Source of the DNA: Lingula anatina
Lineage: Eukaryota; Brachiopoda; Lingulata; Lingulida; Lingulidae
Reading direction: 5' to 3'
Assembly: GCF_001039355.2 (NCBI RefSeq)
Contig: NW_019773848.1
Location: forward strand, 299,635 to 363,634
Length of the DNA: 64,000 bases
The notes beneath the pieces were generated by a model that did no database searches, was not told where the DNA came from, and was given only the letters and a program-made list of their open reading frames with translations. Within the stretch, counting starts at the first letter, position 1. Each line of letters opens with the position of its first letter. Positions 47,338 through 60,400 of the stretch are shown here, piece after piece. The position numbers were made by a program, and so were the translations under genes.

Positions 47338-48211
47338 TAAGCTGTCTACCCTGCAATTGGATTTTTATTGGATCCATCCCTTCTAGTCCAACTGAAATGT
47401 TTTTGGACAGTTGGTTCTTTATGTTAGATTTCTGAATATTTAATAAGAACAAATTTGTGATATCAAGCTGTGATGTCTCTATTTGCATTCCTTAAAAGGA
47501 AAACAGCTGTTCATTTTGGCCAAAAAAATAGATTTTCCTGGAGTAAATGACAATTTTCCCATTCTTGCCAATGGTTAATGAATCCTTTCTGACATTCAAA
47601 GTTAGTCCCTTTTTTTCTAAAAAGTTAGGTAATCTTAAGCAATTATTACAGCGGGTAGCCATCTATGGAGGTCACATGTTCGGATGGCAAACAAAGTTTC
47701 CAGAATAATTGTGATTACTGCCGTAATGGTGGCAACATAGAATTTATAATTACTTTTAGGAGTTGTTTACAACAAATTTATTGTGAAATATGGATCTCAT
47801 ACAAAGAATTGTTATACTTTAACTGCAAATTTTAACTCAGGGTCTGATATGCAAATTTTTGTGATTGACTAAATTTGATTTTCAGTAATAGACCTAACCA
47901 GTTTGTGATATTATCTTATTACCTTTTATTATGTATATATAGCAATCAAGACAAAATGCCTTGGATTTGCTTAAGCTAGGTTAGCTGTAAACTGTTTGAT
48001 GAACATGATTAACCCTTTTATTTAATAAACTGCGATACTAATGTCATTGTTATCAGCACACTGCAGTTGCCTGCATTTTTGTGCTTGTCATTTTGCTTTC
48101 ACTATATTTCTTTATACATAAACAGCAGTCCCATTTTTAATGTATTTGCATATAAATGTATTTTATTTCTCTTTCAGCTCTGTGGGCTAATGAATATATA
48201 AATATCTGTTA

Positions 48212-48263
48212 TTGTAAATATAACTAATTTGAAATGCCTTATTGTTAAAATTATATTGTATTA
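48212..48263. repeat. 52-bp sequence repeated exactly at 53344-53395
   Basis: From TTGTAAATATAACTAATTTG to TATATTGTATTA the 52 bases are identical in the MPPED 3' UTR (here) and in CDC37 intron 1. The flanks are unrelated. Confidence 0.9.
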
Positions 48264-48304
48264 AACAGTGGCAATTATTATACTTTTTTGTATAATTGAA
48301 ACAT

Positions 48305-48310
48305 AATAAA
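48305..48310 (+). terminator. Poly(A) signal, MPPED gene
   Basis: AATAAA about 1.5 kb after the stop (about 1 kb without the mariner), followed by a T-rich stretch. Confidence 0.5.
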
Positions 48311-49107
48311 GGTTAATTTTTGAATCAATTTACCAACAAGTTCAATTTTGGATGAAAAAATAAATTCTTATTTTTTGTAAACATTAATTTAGAATGGTAT
48401 TAACCTTGTTTATTCAGTTATGGTTTTCACCTTAAACATGCTTGCAGATCAAGCCACTGATCCTTGGACAATAAATTTGGTATATTTGTGAAATAATGGC
48501 TGTACATTATGCATATTTTTATACATGTCAAGGGCCTTCACAATAGCTAAACATTTTTTCAACTTTTTAAATGAATCAAACTGAAATGTTCCAAACCGGT
48601 AAGTGACATTTCCAACAGTAACGATTTCAAAATACTCCTTTGAACTGAAGAAAATATTTAAGTACATGAAATAACTTCAAGGTGTTGAATTATTTGAGCC
48701 AATGAAATGTTTATGGACAGTTGGCTTATGAAAATTCATAATGAAATTTACATCATTAAAGAGCATTAAACATGTACAATGAAACATTCTAGGGAGCAAA
48801 ATGCTATCTACAAAATATATCATCAACATCAAGACTGAATTTTTATGAATAACCAATGAAACCTGTACAATTATCATATCACTGTTGCATTCAAAAGCAG
48901 CATATGTGAGAAGCATATAAATGGATTTAGTAAGGTTAAATTCTCAGAAATTTGAAGTCTTGTATTAAGTCATTCAATATTGGTGCCACTAGCAGAATCA
49001 CCAGTTTAAAACTGCTGTATCTAGCAGCTGGATGATTTATGTTATATTACATATATTAACTGATTGAAAATATTTTGAAATAATATTTGTATTTTGTCAC
49101 TTTTCTC

Positions 49108-52100
49108 TTAAACTGCTGCCTCAGCACCCTCTGCCTCCTGGCCTTCTGCTTTCTTGGCATCGGGCACCCAGAGCCCCGAATCTACACAGCGTTTAATGTG
49201 ATATTCTGCCTCTTCTTTCGGCATTTCCATAACAGTCTTTTGCAGTAATGCTATATCTTTACTTTCAAAACATTCCTGCAGGGCCTAGAAAAGATTTTTG
49301 TGAGCATTACTCAAGTTTCAGGACACTATGCCACTGTACTGATTTTATTAAAGAGCACAGGCTTTCCTTTCTTTATTATTCATGTAAAATTTTGTAAATT
49401 AAAAAAAAACTTTTTCTGCGTGTATTGTTCAATATCCTCCTCCAATTAACTAGTATTGATATGTAGTATATCTAATCCAGATCTTTCTCGTGAAAATGTT
49501 ACTATTTATCAACTATTTCTTTCACAGAAAAAAAAAATATTGCTTACTTTTGGCAATGACTCAAATACTTCTACTGGATCTAATCCTCCTGGTCCCAAGC
49601 GAGCTTGCCTTTCCTCCTGTAACAGATAAAGAAACAAAATTTTTTATTTCTTTGATGGTAAGAATATATATAAGACATACCACATTAATCTTATACATCA
49701 GAGAATTTAATTAAAATCACCACAGTTTTTTCTTTTGTTCACTTTGCCATCAGGACCTTCCTTTAAAGCTTTAACAATGCATTTATCTTCAAGCTAGGGT
49801 TTTCTAACTAATTCTTTTTTTACACACCATTTCCACCTCTTTCATTGCTGCTTCAATTCTTGCTTGTGCTCTCTCACGGACACGTTCTTTAAAAGACTCC
49901 AATTCATCATTAAAAGCTGCCATATATTGTCTTTCTGCCTCCACGGACTGTTTCTCTGCCAGCTTGATCCTGTGGATAAGTGAAAATGTAGCTCAATATA
50001 CAAACTGGATAGAAAAAGTGCAGCATTCAAGTGACCCTATTTAATCATTTCACCCTGTTGTACTGTGAAAAAATATTACAAATATTTCAAGTTAAAAGAA
50101 TGCAGTATAACAGTTTACATGCTTACCTTGAGAAGAAGGGTCTAACACAAGACTTGGGATCACGATCCAACTGCTTGGCCAATTCCAGAATAAACTGCAT
50201 AACAATTGTCTGATGAGATACATGGTTCATCAGGTCTCTTTTCTATAATGGATATAAAATGAAATTTGTGAAAATAAAATAAATTTATGACCAAAATTTA
50301 ATAAAAAAAATTATACAATTCAATACTTTAGAACATTCACAATTTTCTAATGAAGCAAAATTTCTTTATAATATTTTTTTGTTGTTGCAGAACCTTCTAC
50401 GTGGATGACCTTTCTAATATAGCCCTGTTAATTTGGTATCAATGCACGCCTTATTGTACTGTATCAAATTTATTGCTGTCTATCATCAGTTATTCTCATA
50501 CTGCATCTTAAAGTTGACTTGCCTCTTCAACTTCCAAGTTGATGCACCACAATACTAAGTAATTAGCTGTTTCTTCACACACCAAGAAAGGATGTTCCAA
50601 CAAAAACTGCTCAGAATCCTCATATCTTCTAAACATTCCAAATTTTTTCAAGAGTTTTTCATTCTGTTTTGTGAATTCTGTTTGGCGTTTTGATCTCTCT
50701 TCATCTGTCAAGACTTCTTTTTTGGCTGGTGTTGACTTGTTGATAACCTAAAACAAAATACATTTTGGTCTAATTTTCTTTTGGTAAATAAAATACTACA
50801 AAGACATTTGAGTGACATCTCAACAACAAACAAAATATAAACATCTTTCAAAAATCGTTTCTGCCCCAAAAAAGTCAAAACATGATGAAAACATGCAACG
50901 TAACACTGACACTGCGTGCAAAATATTCATGAAGAGAATTGTTTAACAAGGATGACACTGGACTTTAGAAAGCACGTGTGTTGACCTGCACTATAATTTA
51001 ACATTATTTTGGACCAAAATTTAAAACACATGGTAACTTACAGTTTTAGATTTTCCATCATGGCAAATTGTATCAATATTCCATGGAGTTTCCTAAAATG
51101 TGAACAATGCATTTAATAACAAAAATCACGGCTTGTTTAACGAAGAATGAGTTCAGTGAAATTCAAGGGTGTATAAAAAATTCATTAGACTAAGTGTGAA
51201 ATTTTTAAAATATTTACATTAACTCGACATACATAAACTTCTTGATTCGCTTGCCCTCACCCAAAATCTACTTGCTTGAAAACATTGAATATTTTTTAAG
51301 GGTGTGTGTGTGTGTGTAACAGAAACTTAATTGTCCCACTCAAAAATTACATTTTGAACATTGCTTAAGCTTCTTTCTACAAGTTTAGGCAGGCCTCATA
51401 ATACTTTTTTTTGAGACACTTTCCTTGTTGGGGGAAAGGGGGGAGTGTGTCTGTGTCTGTGTCTGGGGGGATCAAAATGTAGAAATAATGGGGGGGGGGA
51501 TAGGCTTTCCAAATAAATCATATAAAATATTGTGTCACTGCTGTGTGTTTTGGGGTGGATCGACCTAACTCCCTGGGGAGTCTCACTAAATTGCTATCAA
51601 ATAACCGGCTTTTATGTCTGTCATGCCTACCGAATAACCTAGGGGGTAAAGATAATTACCCCCTATCAGCTTTACTAGGCATGAGAGACATTTAAGCCGG
51701 TCAAGTTGACAGTAATTAGTGAGACTCCCCAGGAAGATAGATCAATCCAAATATCTGTGGGAATGGTCTCTAACTTACTTTCTCTTTCTTAGCAATTTCA
51801 GCTTCTTTCTTTTTCCATTCAGCTTCTTGCTTCTCTAATTCTGACAGTTCTAATTTCAACTTACTGAGGTCTTCTGCCACAGCATTGGACTGAAATTAGT
51901 ATTGAAACAATATTAAACTTACTGGTAATATCAAAAAATATCTGAGTGAAATTTCTATGAAAAATAGATGGATGAATGCTCAATGTGCTGACTTCAGAGA
52001 ATCATACTACATTTCAATAACCGACTTGCAGGAAGAATGCCTTTAGAGTTTACAAAATATGCTAATCAAGAAATTGTATATTTATGAACAAACAATTTTT

Positions 52101-54053
52101 GTACAATATCCCTCTTGTTGGGGTTAATGGTTGCCCTGGGCTCTAGGGTCATACTGTACCTCCTCGGCTTCACGCAGCTTCTTCTGAATTTCTGCTTTCT
52201 TCTGCTCACGTCTGAAGGGTGTAATGAATCAATTATCACAAATTGAAACACAATTCACATTGCTTGAATCAGTATAGACAAATACCACGATAGCAGTATA
52301 AACTTAATTTTTTTGGATACTTATATTGCAGAAACATTAATTTCCACTGCTCAATATACTGTTAGACAAATGGTTTGTAGTTTAATGTTTACATAATGTA
52401 CAAGAAAGGGAAAAATGATACTAGGAACACTAATTTTCTAGCTGGTTTGTTGGCAATAAATTCTTAATAAGTAGCAGTGAGTTTTAAACATATTAATTTC
52501 ACATAAAAATGCAACTTTTTAATGGATATAAAAATTTCATTATTTAGCAAGGATGACAAGGAGGCTTTTGGGATATAAGTGTTTAAGTGTATATACTGTC
52601 CCTTTGAATAAAGAGAAAACATTTGTTTAATTAACTATATGTTACCTCTGATATTCTTTTTCAACAGTTTGTTTTTCTTTCTCCAACTCTGCCATCTTCT
52701 CTAACCTGGCCTGATGTCGCCATCTGAACAAGCTAGGAGTGTCAATATTAGGATGTGTATCATCTTCATCATCTGAGATCTACAAAAATTATAATTTCCA
52801 AAAGTCTTAACATGGAAGTTCTATATTTACACTTCAAAGTGGCATATATACAATTGTGGACTAGATTAATTTCCCCATGTTTTTTGTTCTTCATTGCCCC
52901 ATGCCAGTCTAGAAAAAGAATCAAATATTCATAATCAAACCATGCTATGGACAACATGGCTGTTGAGTATTCAACAAACATGTTTGTACCTAAAACTGGA
53001 GTCTTTCATGCACAAATATTGCTTGGATTTCCAAACGAATAATAGTATGTAGTCTGGGCTATTAAGGTTGGTGTTCTTGGTTTTAGGGCCATGTCTAATT
53101 TATTTGAATTTTTAATGCACATGGACCAATTTTTTGTTTCAGAAGTTAATATTAGTTTATGGTTTTTTATGGTGTAATGTTGTGGGACCTATTTTGGACG
53201 TTGGACACTTCGTTCCAATTTTCCTCGTTTTTCCTACTGCAAATGTTCTGTCTACCCCAATTAAGCTGTTGTTCTTCCCTCCTGAGCACACAGCATGCAT
53301 CTCCTGTAGCTGATCTTTGGTGTAAAGGATGACTGATGGTGGCTTGTAAATATAACTAATTTGAAATGCCTTATTGTTAAAATTATATTGTATTACCTAG
53401 AGGTCTATATATCGGTCCATTTCTGTCCATTTCTATCCATTTCTATGTTTAGTAGGACCCGTTGATTGGGAGGACGGTTGTGGACGATGTTTAGGTACAC
53501 TTTCAAATCAATAAATGGCTGCCTATGTGGGATCATATAAGGTTATATTTCTTTTTGATGCATGCCAAATTTCACATTCATACAACAATCCACTACTGGG
53601 CAAGACTAGAGAAAGTGTCAATTCTTGTCCAAAACGGATCCAGCGACGTTGTATATTGCGATTTTGTTGAATTCATTAAAAAATAATTAATTCCCTTTGA
53701 TCCGTTTCCCCCAATATATATCTCTGTTTTATCAACACAATATGTCTTAAAAGCTAAGATATTTCATACATTAACGTATTTTTTTTTCAATATTATCCAA
53801 TTCTTACTACGACATAAGTGCTAGTAGTTGAAGTCACACAGTCTCCAAAGTGAAAGAGATTCTAGAAACTTCCAGTCAAATGAGACGTATTTTAGACCAA
53901 CCAAAAAATTATCAAGCCGTTTCATAAACGTTCTCGACATGTCGCTTAATTTAATTGCTGTTGAGGATTAATTCTAAAATGGATACTCACTTCAATATGA
54001 TCCCATGCGCTGTAATCAATGCCTTTTGATGTAACGCTCTTGAATTTCGACAT
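49108..54053 (-). CDS. CDC37: HSP90 co-chaperone CDC37
   Basis: Ten minus-strand exons: 53991-54053, 52646-52779, 52160-52211, 51779-51889, 51042-51092, 50523-50747, 50127-50242, 49828-49969, 49548-49616 and 49108-49284; 379 residues (human 378). The protein loads protein kinases onto HSP90. The N-terminal kinase-binding part has [20 protein letters not shown]; Ser23 is the equivalent of human CK2 site Ser13. Then come [20 protein letters not shown] and a coiled coil, the HSP90-binding middle domain ([49 protein letters not shown]), and a C-terminal helical part ending [10 protein letters not shown]. The ATG at 54053 adds about ten residues ([11 protein letters not shown]) before the usual DYS start; no closer ATG exists. 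The intron after exon 6 has a GC donor (GAG|GCAAGT), supported by homology across the junction. Confidence 0.97.
51557..51748. mobile_element. MITE, copy 1 (hairpin element in CDC37 intron)
   Basis: Arms of about 75 bp are inverted copies: GGATCGACCTAACTCCCTGG at the left and, reverse complemented, GGATTGATCTATCTTCCTGG at the right, both continuing into GGAGTCTCACTAA. The central part is GGGGGTAAAGATAATTACCCCC. A second copy of the family is at 60324-60519. Confidence 0.85.
53344..53395. repeat. 52-bp sequence repeated exactly at 48212-48263
   Basis: Second occurrence, inside CDC37 intron 1. Nearby (53400-53445) are three tandem copies of a TCCATTTCTAT/GT unit. Confidence 0.9.
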
Positions 54054-55162
54054 TGTCGGTCTGATTTTCTCCGTGACTGCATAATAAGGATTGCTGATAT
54101 GCTTCCACGTTGATTGGGTATTTATTACAATGAGGTCATGCTTGACATTTTGTTTTTGTAAAATTATGTGCCAATTCAGAAGATTTAAGAAAACCTCATT
54201 AAGTTACACAAGCACAAAAATATGCAGTGTCTTAAAGATGTGCTCTTTTTTCTTTTCCAAATTATTATCAGAAACCTCATGCTACTTTGTTTACATCTGT
54301 CACGTGACAAGAAAACTGAAAGCAACTGGATTGAACCAGTTCAGAATATTATTAAATTCATACACACAGAGGTTGCAGATCACTCTGGTAGCGAAGTAAG
54401 TGTTGAAGTAGTTTGTTTTACACAGTGTATGTTAAGAAAATATCAATTCCATTCAGATTAACATTTACGTTCTGTGGAATAGTGTTTGACTACTGACTCT
54501 TCAAATGACAAGGCAGTCCTAATATATGTTTCCTATGGACATTGCGTCTTGGGTCCACAGACAGTTTTGTAATAATGCCAGAGACTGACAATTTGATAGA
54601 CATGTAGCCATATATCCGAGTATGAATCACCGTTTGAATATTTGAGCCATCTCATTAAGGTCAAAATGTATGATTTAGTGACACCATGCTTGCTTTAAGT
54701 TTAATACATGTAAGACAAGCTTGATTCTCAGTCAGCTTGCATGCACTGTCCATAGCCATGCATGGCTGTTACCTTGTTTGTATAAAAAAAATACCGAATG
54801 AATAACAATACCACACTTGTCTTACAAATTTAAAAAATACCCAGATCAAAAATTGGTTTAGTATTTTAAAATTAATTTGTTAAAAATGCTATATATTACT
54901 CTATGCCAGATAAAGTATAGGTACTGGGACATGTATAAATACAGGCAGGCAACAAACCTCTGCATATGTACATTAGTGACTCTGGTTGTTTGAAAGAGGC
55001 AATGCTTACAAACTATTTGAAATACATCTAAATACCAAGTTATGGTACATGTACGTGTGTATGATATAATTTGCTCAACAGGGAAGGCTAAAAGTGGCAT
55101 GGAGGTAATTACACCTGCTAAAACTTCCATTATTTGAGCATTTTTCTTTGAGAAGCAATATG

Positions 55163-55415
55163 CATGGTAAAAAATGGGAAGAAATCTGATATTCATGGTT
55201 GTAGGTTTATGAAAATGAGAGTAGTCTTGTTATTTTGAAAAGTTCTTTTTTCCTTTCTGAGTGACTGCCTCTCTTGAAATTTTATCACACATGGTAAAAA
55301 TGGGAAGAAATCTGATATTCATGGGTTGAGGTTTGTGAAAATAAGAGAAGTCTCATTATTCTAAAAAGTTCTTTTTTCCTTTCTGAATAACTGCTTTTCT
55401 GGAAATTTTATCAAA
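55163..55415. repeat. Tandem duplication of about 127 bp
   Basis: 55163-55289 and 55290-55415 both start CATGGTAAAAA and share GGGAAGAAATCTGATATTCA, AAAGTTCTTTTTTCCTTTCT and GAAATTTTATCA, with scattered differences. Confidence 0.9.
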
Positions 55416-55814
55416 TTTTGTGAAGACCTTCTTGAAATATTGGCATTTTGTACACTTACAAAATTATGAACAGACAAGCCAGACAGACAACAAAAAATAA
55501 CCTCCTTTGTCGACAGAGGAAATAACAAATGTTTAAACATATGAATTATAATTAATATTAAATTGACAGCAACTAAAGTATCAAATAGTCATCACCTGAA
55601 AGGAAAGATACATACGGATTTAGAATCCTGATTGTACTGGCTTATTTACCAACTGGTTTCTGTTGGGTCAGTAGTCTTCATCACAGTCGTACATATTAGA
55701 TTAATATTTTAAACAGCCTGGCATTTACATAGTTAATAAACAAGCCACTTGCAAATAATGTTTTACTTTCAAAAATCAGGTATTTCTATGATATGCCATG
55801 AGATACCATACAAC

Positions 55815-55978
55815 TACCCTCTACCAGGGCGAGTGATAGATTTTTCCAGATATTCACAGATATGTCTCTAGCTAGATACCGGTAGATGGTCATTTAGCTT
55901 TAAATGACCATCTATCTAGCTAGAGACATATCTGTGAATATCTGTAAAAAAATCTATCACTCGCCCTGGTAGAGGGTA
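55815..55978. mobile_element. Foldback MITE, near-perfect 164-bp palindrome with 9-bp TSD
   Basis: Starts TACCCTCTACCAGGGCGAGT and ends with its inverse; the two arms of about 75 bp differ by a few positions. CCATACAAC flanks it on both sides (55806-55814 and 55979-55987). A 9-bp duplication is typical of Mutator-like elements, but other families cannot be excluded. Confidence 0.9.
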
Positions 55979-56145
55979 CCATACAACCAACATTATAAGA
56001 GTGATGTAATCAAATGTTATACATTAGGTTTTTTTATGGGTACTAATGGGGTTTGGTATGTTCGTTTTTTTTCTTTTCCACTTGGATAATTCAGCAATAA
56101 ACATTGTCAAGTTATAGACTGTTGTCACATCAAAATATATCGGGA

Positions 56146-56279
56146 CTTAAACCACGGCTAGCGCGTAGAACAAAAGACTCGGCCGTGCTGTATGCGACAT
56201 ACAAGCACGTCATGTACGAGTGCGTTCCACGGTCTGTTGCACTACTAGTGTAGTAGCCAATCAGAGGCCGTGGTTTAAG
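56146..56279. repeat. Inverted repeat / MITE-like element
   Basis: CTTAAACCACGGC at 56147-56159 and its inverse at 56267-56279 enclose a CpG-richer segment. Directly adjacent is the palindrome at 56283; together they may be one composite element. Confidence 0.55.
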
Positions 56280-56282
56280 CCA

Positions 56283-56398
56283 GATACAACACTCGTCGCC
56301 GAGCTGTACGTGAAAATTACTCGTGTATTGTCTCGCCTGCGGCTCGCCAATACACTCGTAATATTTCACGTACAGCTCGGCGACTCGTATTGTATCTA
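56283..56398. repeat. Palindrome of about 116 bp
   Basis: Arms starting GATACAACACTCGTCGCCGA and, from the other strand, GATACAATACGAGTCGCCGA continue in parallel through GCTGTACGTGAAA to CGTGTATTG. The centre is CGCCTGCGGCTCGCC. Confidence 0.85.
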
Positions 56399-57428
56399 TC
56401 ACAAATTTGCAAATTGGAGCTGATGATAATTTCAACATTTTTGGGTAAAAACTGATATATAAGTGTTTATTTTTGTGGTGCTGATATTAACATTCTGTTA
56501 GTATTTCACATAAAAGAATCAGGGGTACTAATTTGTCATATAGATATATAGATCTTTATAACATATCAAACCCTCTTAACTGGTGTTTTTTAGACCAAAA
56601 CTAAAAAAAAAAAATCTTAAAAAGATAAAATAAGTATCAACTTGAATATTATTTTTATTTGTGTGATAATCTTTGGGTTAAGTATTAAAAGATACTACAG
56701 TTAAGTGTCACCATTTAGCAATATATCTCCAATTTACTGTAATTAATGGTACTAAATGTTGCATGGCAGGCTGAATTGAATGGATGTTTTTTAATGACAA
56801 ATCCAGTTAGAACCAGTATAGACCTGATATAAACTATGCATGTGGTTTCTGCCTCAGTGTTAGCTCTTGGCAGGTACTGTAGTGGTTTTACAAAGGGTGG
56901 GTTTAACATTTGGTTTGCTGACCATTTCCAGAATTGTCCATGCCAATAATCACGTCAAGTCAGTTTGAATTATTACTTGCATAAAACACCCATAATTACC
57001 TTAATGCCCGCCTACATCTAGCTTCAGCTAGTTTATGTGGAATAAAAAGGTTGGCATTTTCTTTGCCCCACAAAGTTTTACTGACTCGGACTCGCTCTCA
57101 AAATGAGAGCAAGAATAGAGTTATTCAAGCTGGCAAAATGATTTTTATCTTACTGGCTTCCATGGATGATGTCAGTATTGTTTTAAGTTTCAGCTTATCA
57201 ATCTATCAAGAATTGCAGTACAACTAAATAGGAAGTGGCACCTAGTTACCACCTGGATACGTTTTATCTTCACTTCTATATTTTGTAGGTGAGCTTTATA
57301 CCCTCAGCTGAACCAGGTTGAACAAATAGTCTTTGGTGCCGGACTTGGCAGCAAAGTGATGGTGTTCAAGTTTATCTTATTCTAAAGGAGGATTAGTAAT
57401 CTCTGTTTGTTTTGTGCCAAACTGTCTG

Positions 57429-57466
57429 TGAGAGAGAGAGAGAGAGAGAAAAGAGAGAGAGAGACT
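57429..57466. repeat. (GA)n tract in the bestrophin 5' leader
   Basis: Two runs of GA units ending 12 bases before the bestrophin ATG. Confidence 0.95.
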
Positions 57467-57477
57467 GAACAACTGCC

Positions 57478-60400
57478 ATGACCATCTCCTACCAAGCTCA
57501 AGTTGCCAATCCCAAACTTTGGGGCTTCTCACGCCTTCTGTTTTACTGGAAGGGCAGTATTTACAAAATCATGTACAGGGAGATGATAATCTACCTATTG
57601 CTGTACACAACTGTTAGTCTCATATACAGAGTTATACTTCTGCAGGATCAGAAGAGGTATGTACATGTGTAGTGGTAACTTTACTCATTTTAGAACAGCA
57701 TAATGAATAACTTGATTACCAATTTGTTGTCTATTGAATAAGCCAAAAACTTAATACAATATGTTTATTTTAACTGAAATAACTGGAAATGCCAAGGGTA
57801 ATGTAAGTTTAATTTTTTGGGAAAGTTAATGAAATGATCTTTGTGTTTTAAAGTTTGCTTTAGAAATATCTTTTCAGATAAATATTTTTTGGTTTGTTCA
57901 GGTTTCATTTGTATTATTATTATTATTACTATGCAGCTAAGGTGGAATTAAATGATGCCTTTTCAGTCAGATGTCAAATATACTTGAAATATTAAAATTC
58001 CTGCCAGTAAGAAAAACATTTCCTTTAGCATTTGCCACAATGACTAACATGTTTTTCTAGTAAATTTATCCTGGTTGGCCAGATTTTTTGAAATTTTGAT
58101 TGTAAAAATACCACACGGTGCACTTAACTCAGTGCAGTTATTCAACCTCACCTTGATCTTTAACCTTCCAACCTTCATTTTGGCAGGGATAAAAATGGAT
58201 CTGTAGCATAGAAACCAGACATAGAAATTGACAATGTTTCATGTAGATTAAAGGATTTCGATTGCCCCAAACCTTAAAAGCATATGTGGAACATTTGTAT
58301 ATCTCTTATTATTTAATATTACATTTCTTACTGATTTTGTTTTGTTTTTTTGCAGGTTTTTTGAAAAGCTTGTGTTGTATTGCCAAGCCTTTACCAATTT
58401 GATTCCTGTTTCATTTGTTCTGGGTTTTTATGTGGCTATGGTTCTAGGAAGGTGGTGGAGCCAATTTTTAGCTATACCATGGCCTGATACGTAAGTAAAG
58501 AACATTTAGATGTGGTATTATTAATTTTAGGAAAAAAAGTTTTAATTTTATCAGTTATGCCCTCATCTCTCTTTTCTATAGATGTCTTTTTTTCTAGCAA
58601 TTATCTTTCGATATTATTTAATGTAAGCCTTCTCTTGTTGTACAAAATATAAAATGATGGGAGGTTTAAAAGGCTCTTGTAGTAAATGTAAAATGCTTTT
58701 GCTGCAAATCATTCTTATTTCAGGATAATGATGTATGTTTCTTCCCTCATACATGGAAGTGATGAAAGAGGCCGTCTCATTCGCCGTACTCTTCTTCGCT
58801 ACTTGAATCTTGCAATGGTACTATTATGCAGATCCATTAGTCCTTCTACTCTCAAACGCTTTCCTACTCTGGATTATATAGTTGATGCAGGTATGTAGAA
58901 GTGCTGATGTTTCATAGGTTACAAATCAGGGTTGATGTGAATTCAAACCTAATTTAGATGCTTCATGTTGGAATATGTGTCACAGCCTTTGTTTGGTCAA
59001 TGCTCATGTGAATGTCAATGAACTGATAGGTGTGTGAAATTTTATTGCAGGTGGTCAGTGATAATGGAGACAAACTTTCCTATTTGTTAATATAAAGATT
59101 AAATGAATTTAGTAAATTTGAGGAATTTTGTTATCCGTGTTTGTAGTTTCCTTGTTTCAGGAATGTTTCTATAAACAGTGCACATTGGTTAAGGCAGGCT
59201 GAAGGTTAAATCAACAACGGGCCAATATTATAACAGTTAAATGCCTAAAACTCAGTTGTTTATTTTTCATTTATTGTGTTCTGGTTTACCTTTCATTATT
59301 TTGTGTTCTGGAAGATAAAGATTTCTGTTCCTTTATAAAAGCACCATTTTAGAAATGCTAGAATTTGAGATTTGCGTTACAAAGAATACACCAGAATATT
59401 TTTTACAAGCCACCCACTATTTGGTCTTGCTGCTACACCTTGGCTTTTCATCTGTACACGGGCATGGGTTATTTTTTCTTCAACTTTTCAGGGCCCCTTC
59501 TAACATAATTTACTCTTACATCTGGTTTGGTTTGCATTTACAGGATAAACTTGCAGTTATACCATAATGTTTGAAGGACTCAAGATAATTGGAAAGAAAG
59601 ACTTGGCTCCAAGACTTCACTGTTAAGAACTTTGTTTCTGTATATGATGATGATGATGATGATGATCGATGATCAAATTGGAACAAATTGGAATAAAGTA
59701 TAATAATCGGAGAGTTCTATTAAAGACCCAGACCCCGAGTGGTACCTTGGTGCTGAGGATACAATTACTCCTCTATTTTATATGCCACAGGGGTAATTGT
59801 AGAAGAAGAGGTAAGTGGGCAAGGCGTGGAATAAAACCCAAAGTGTTTGGTGATCAAATTTTCACATACCTTGGGATTCACTGAAAGTAGAATTTCCTTG
59901 AGTCAGAAGAAACAGAGGAAGACCATGAAAATATTGAAAACTGCATTTGAAAGCATATTTCACCGTGGAAAGATTGGTTTTTATTCCACCCATTGAAATT
60001 TTATATTTTGAGTTTTTGACATTGCTGTACCTGATTACAGCAATGATACAACATGCAGCTGCCATGCTGTATTATTGCGAACTTGATATTATTCCTTGCA
60101 TTTCAATTGCTGCTATTTGGGTTTCCAGGGTTGATGACAGAAGATGAAAAGAAACTGTTTGAAGACCTTCCTTCTCCCCACAGCAAGTACTGGGTGCCAT
60201 GCCACTGGGCCTGCACCCTTACATCCATAGCAAGGAATGAGGGAAGGATCAAGGATGACATCAGTCTTAAGACCTTATTACAGGTAGCTGAGACTGGGCT
60301 CCCATGCCTAGATCAATCTAACAGGATTGATCCATCTCCAAGGGGTTTCTCGCTCAATTGCTTTTAGCTGAAGCAGGTTAGATGTCTGTCACGCCTGCTG

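Larger units (their letters stand above)
46810..49107. other. MPPED 3' UTR and convergent intergenic region
   Basis: After the mariner the sequence is AT-rich 3' UTR of the MPPED gene, with AATAAA at 48305-48310. The rest, to the CDC37 stop, is 3' UTR of CDC37 on the minus strand. No further exon is supported. Confidence 0.55.
54054..57477. other. CDC37-bestrophin intergenic region with hairpin elements
   Basis: Contains the divergent promoters of CDC37 (-) and bestrophin (+), a 127-bp tandem duplication, a foldback element with TSD and two further inverted repeats (listed separately). A TTTTGTAG acceptor-like site at 57283-57290 may begin the 5' UTR exon of the bestrophin gene. No coding exon is seen. 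Confidence 0.5.

Noticed and set aside
56130-56438. Overlapping ORFs on both strands near 56.2-56.4 kb
   Set aside because: They arise from translating the arms of the palindromes at 56146-56398 (both strands read AELYVK).
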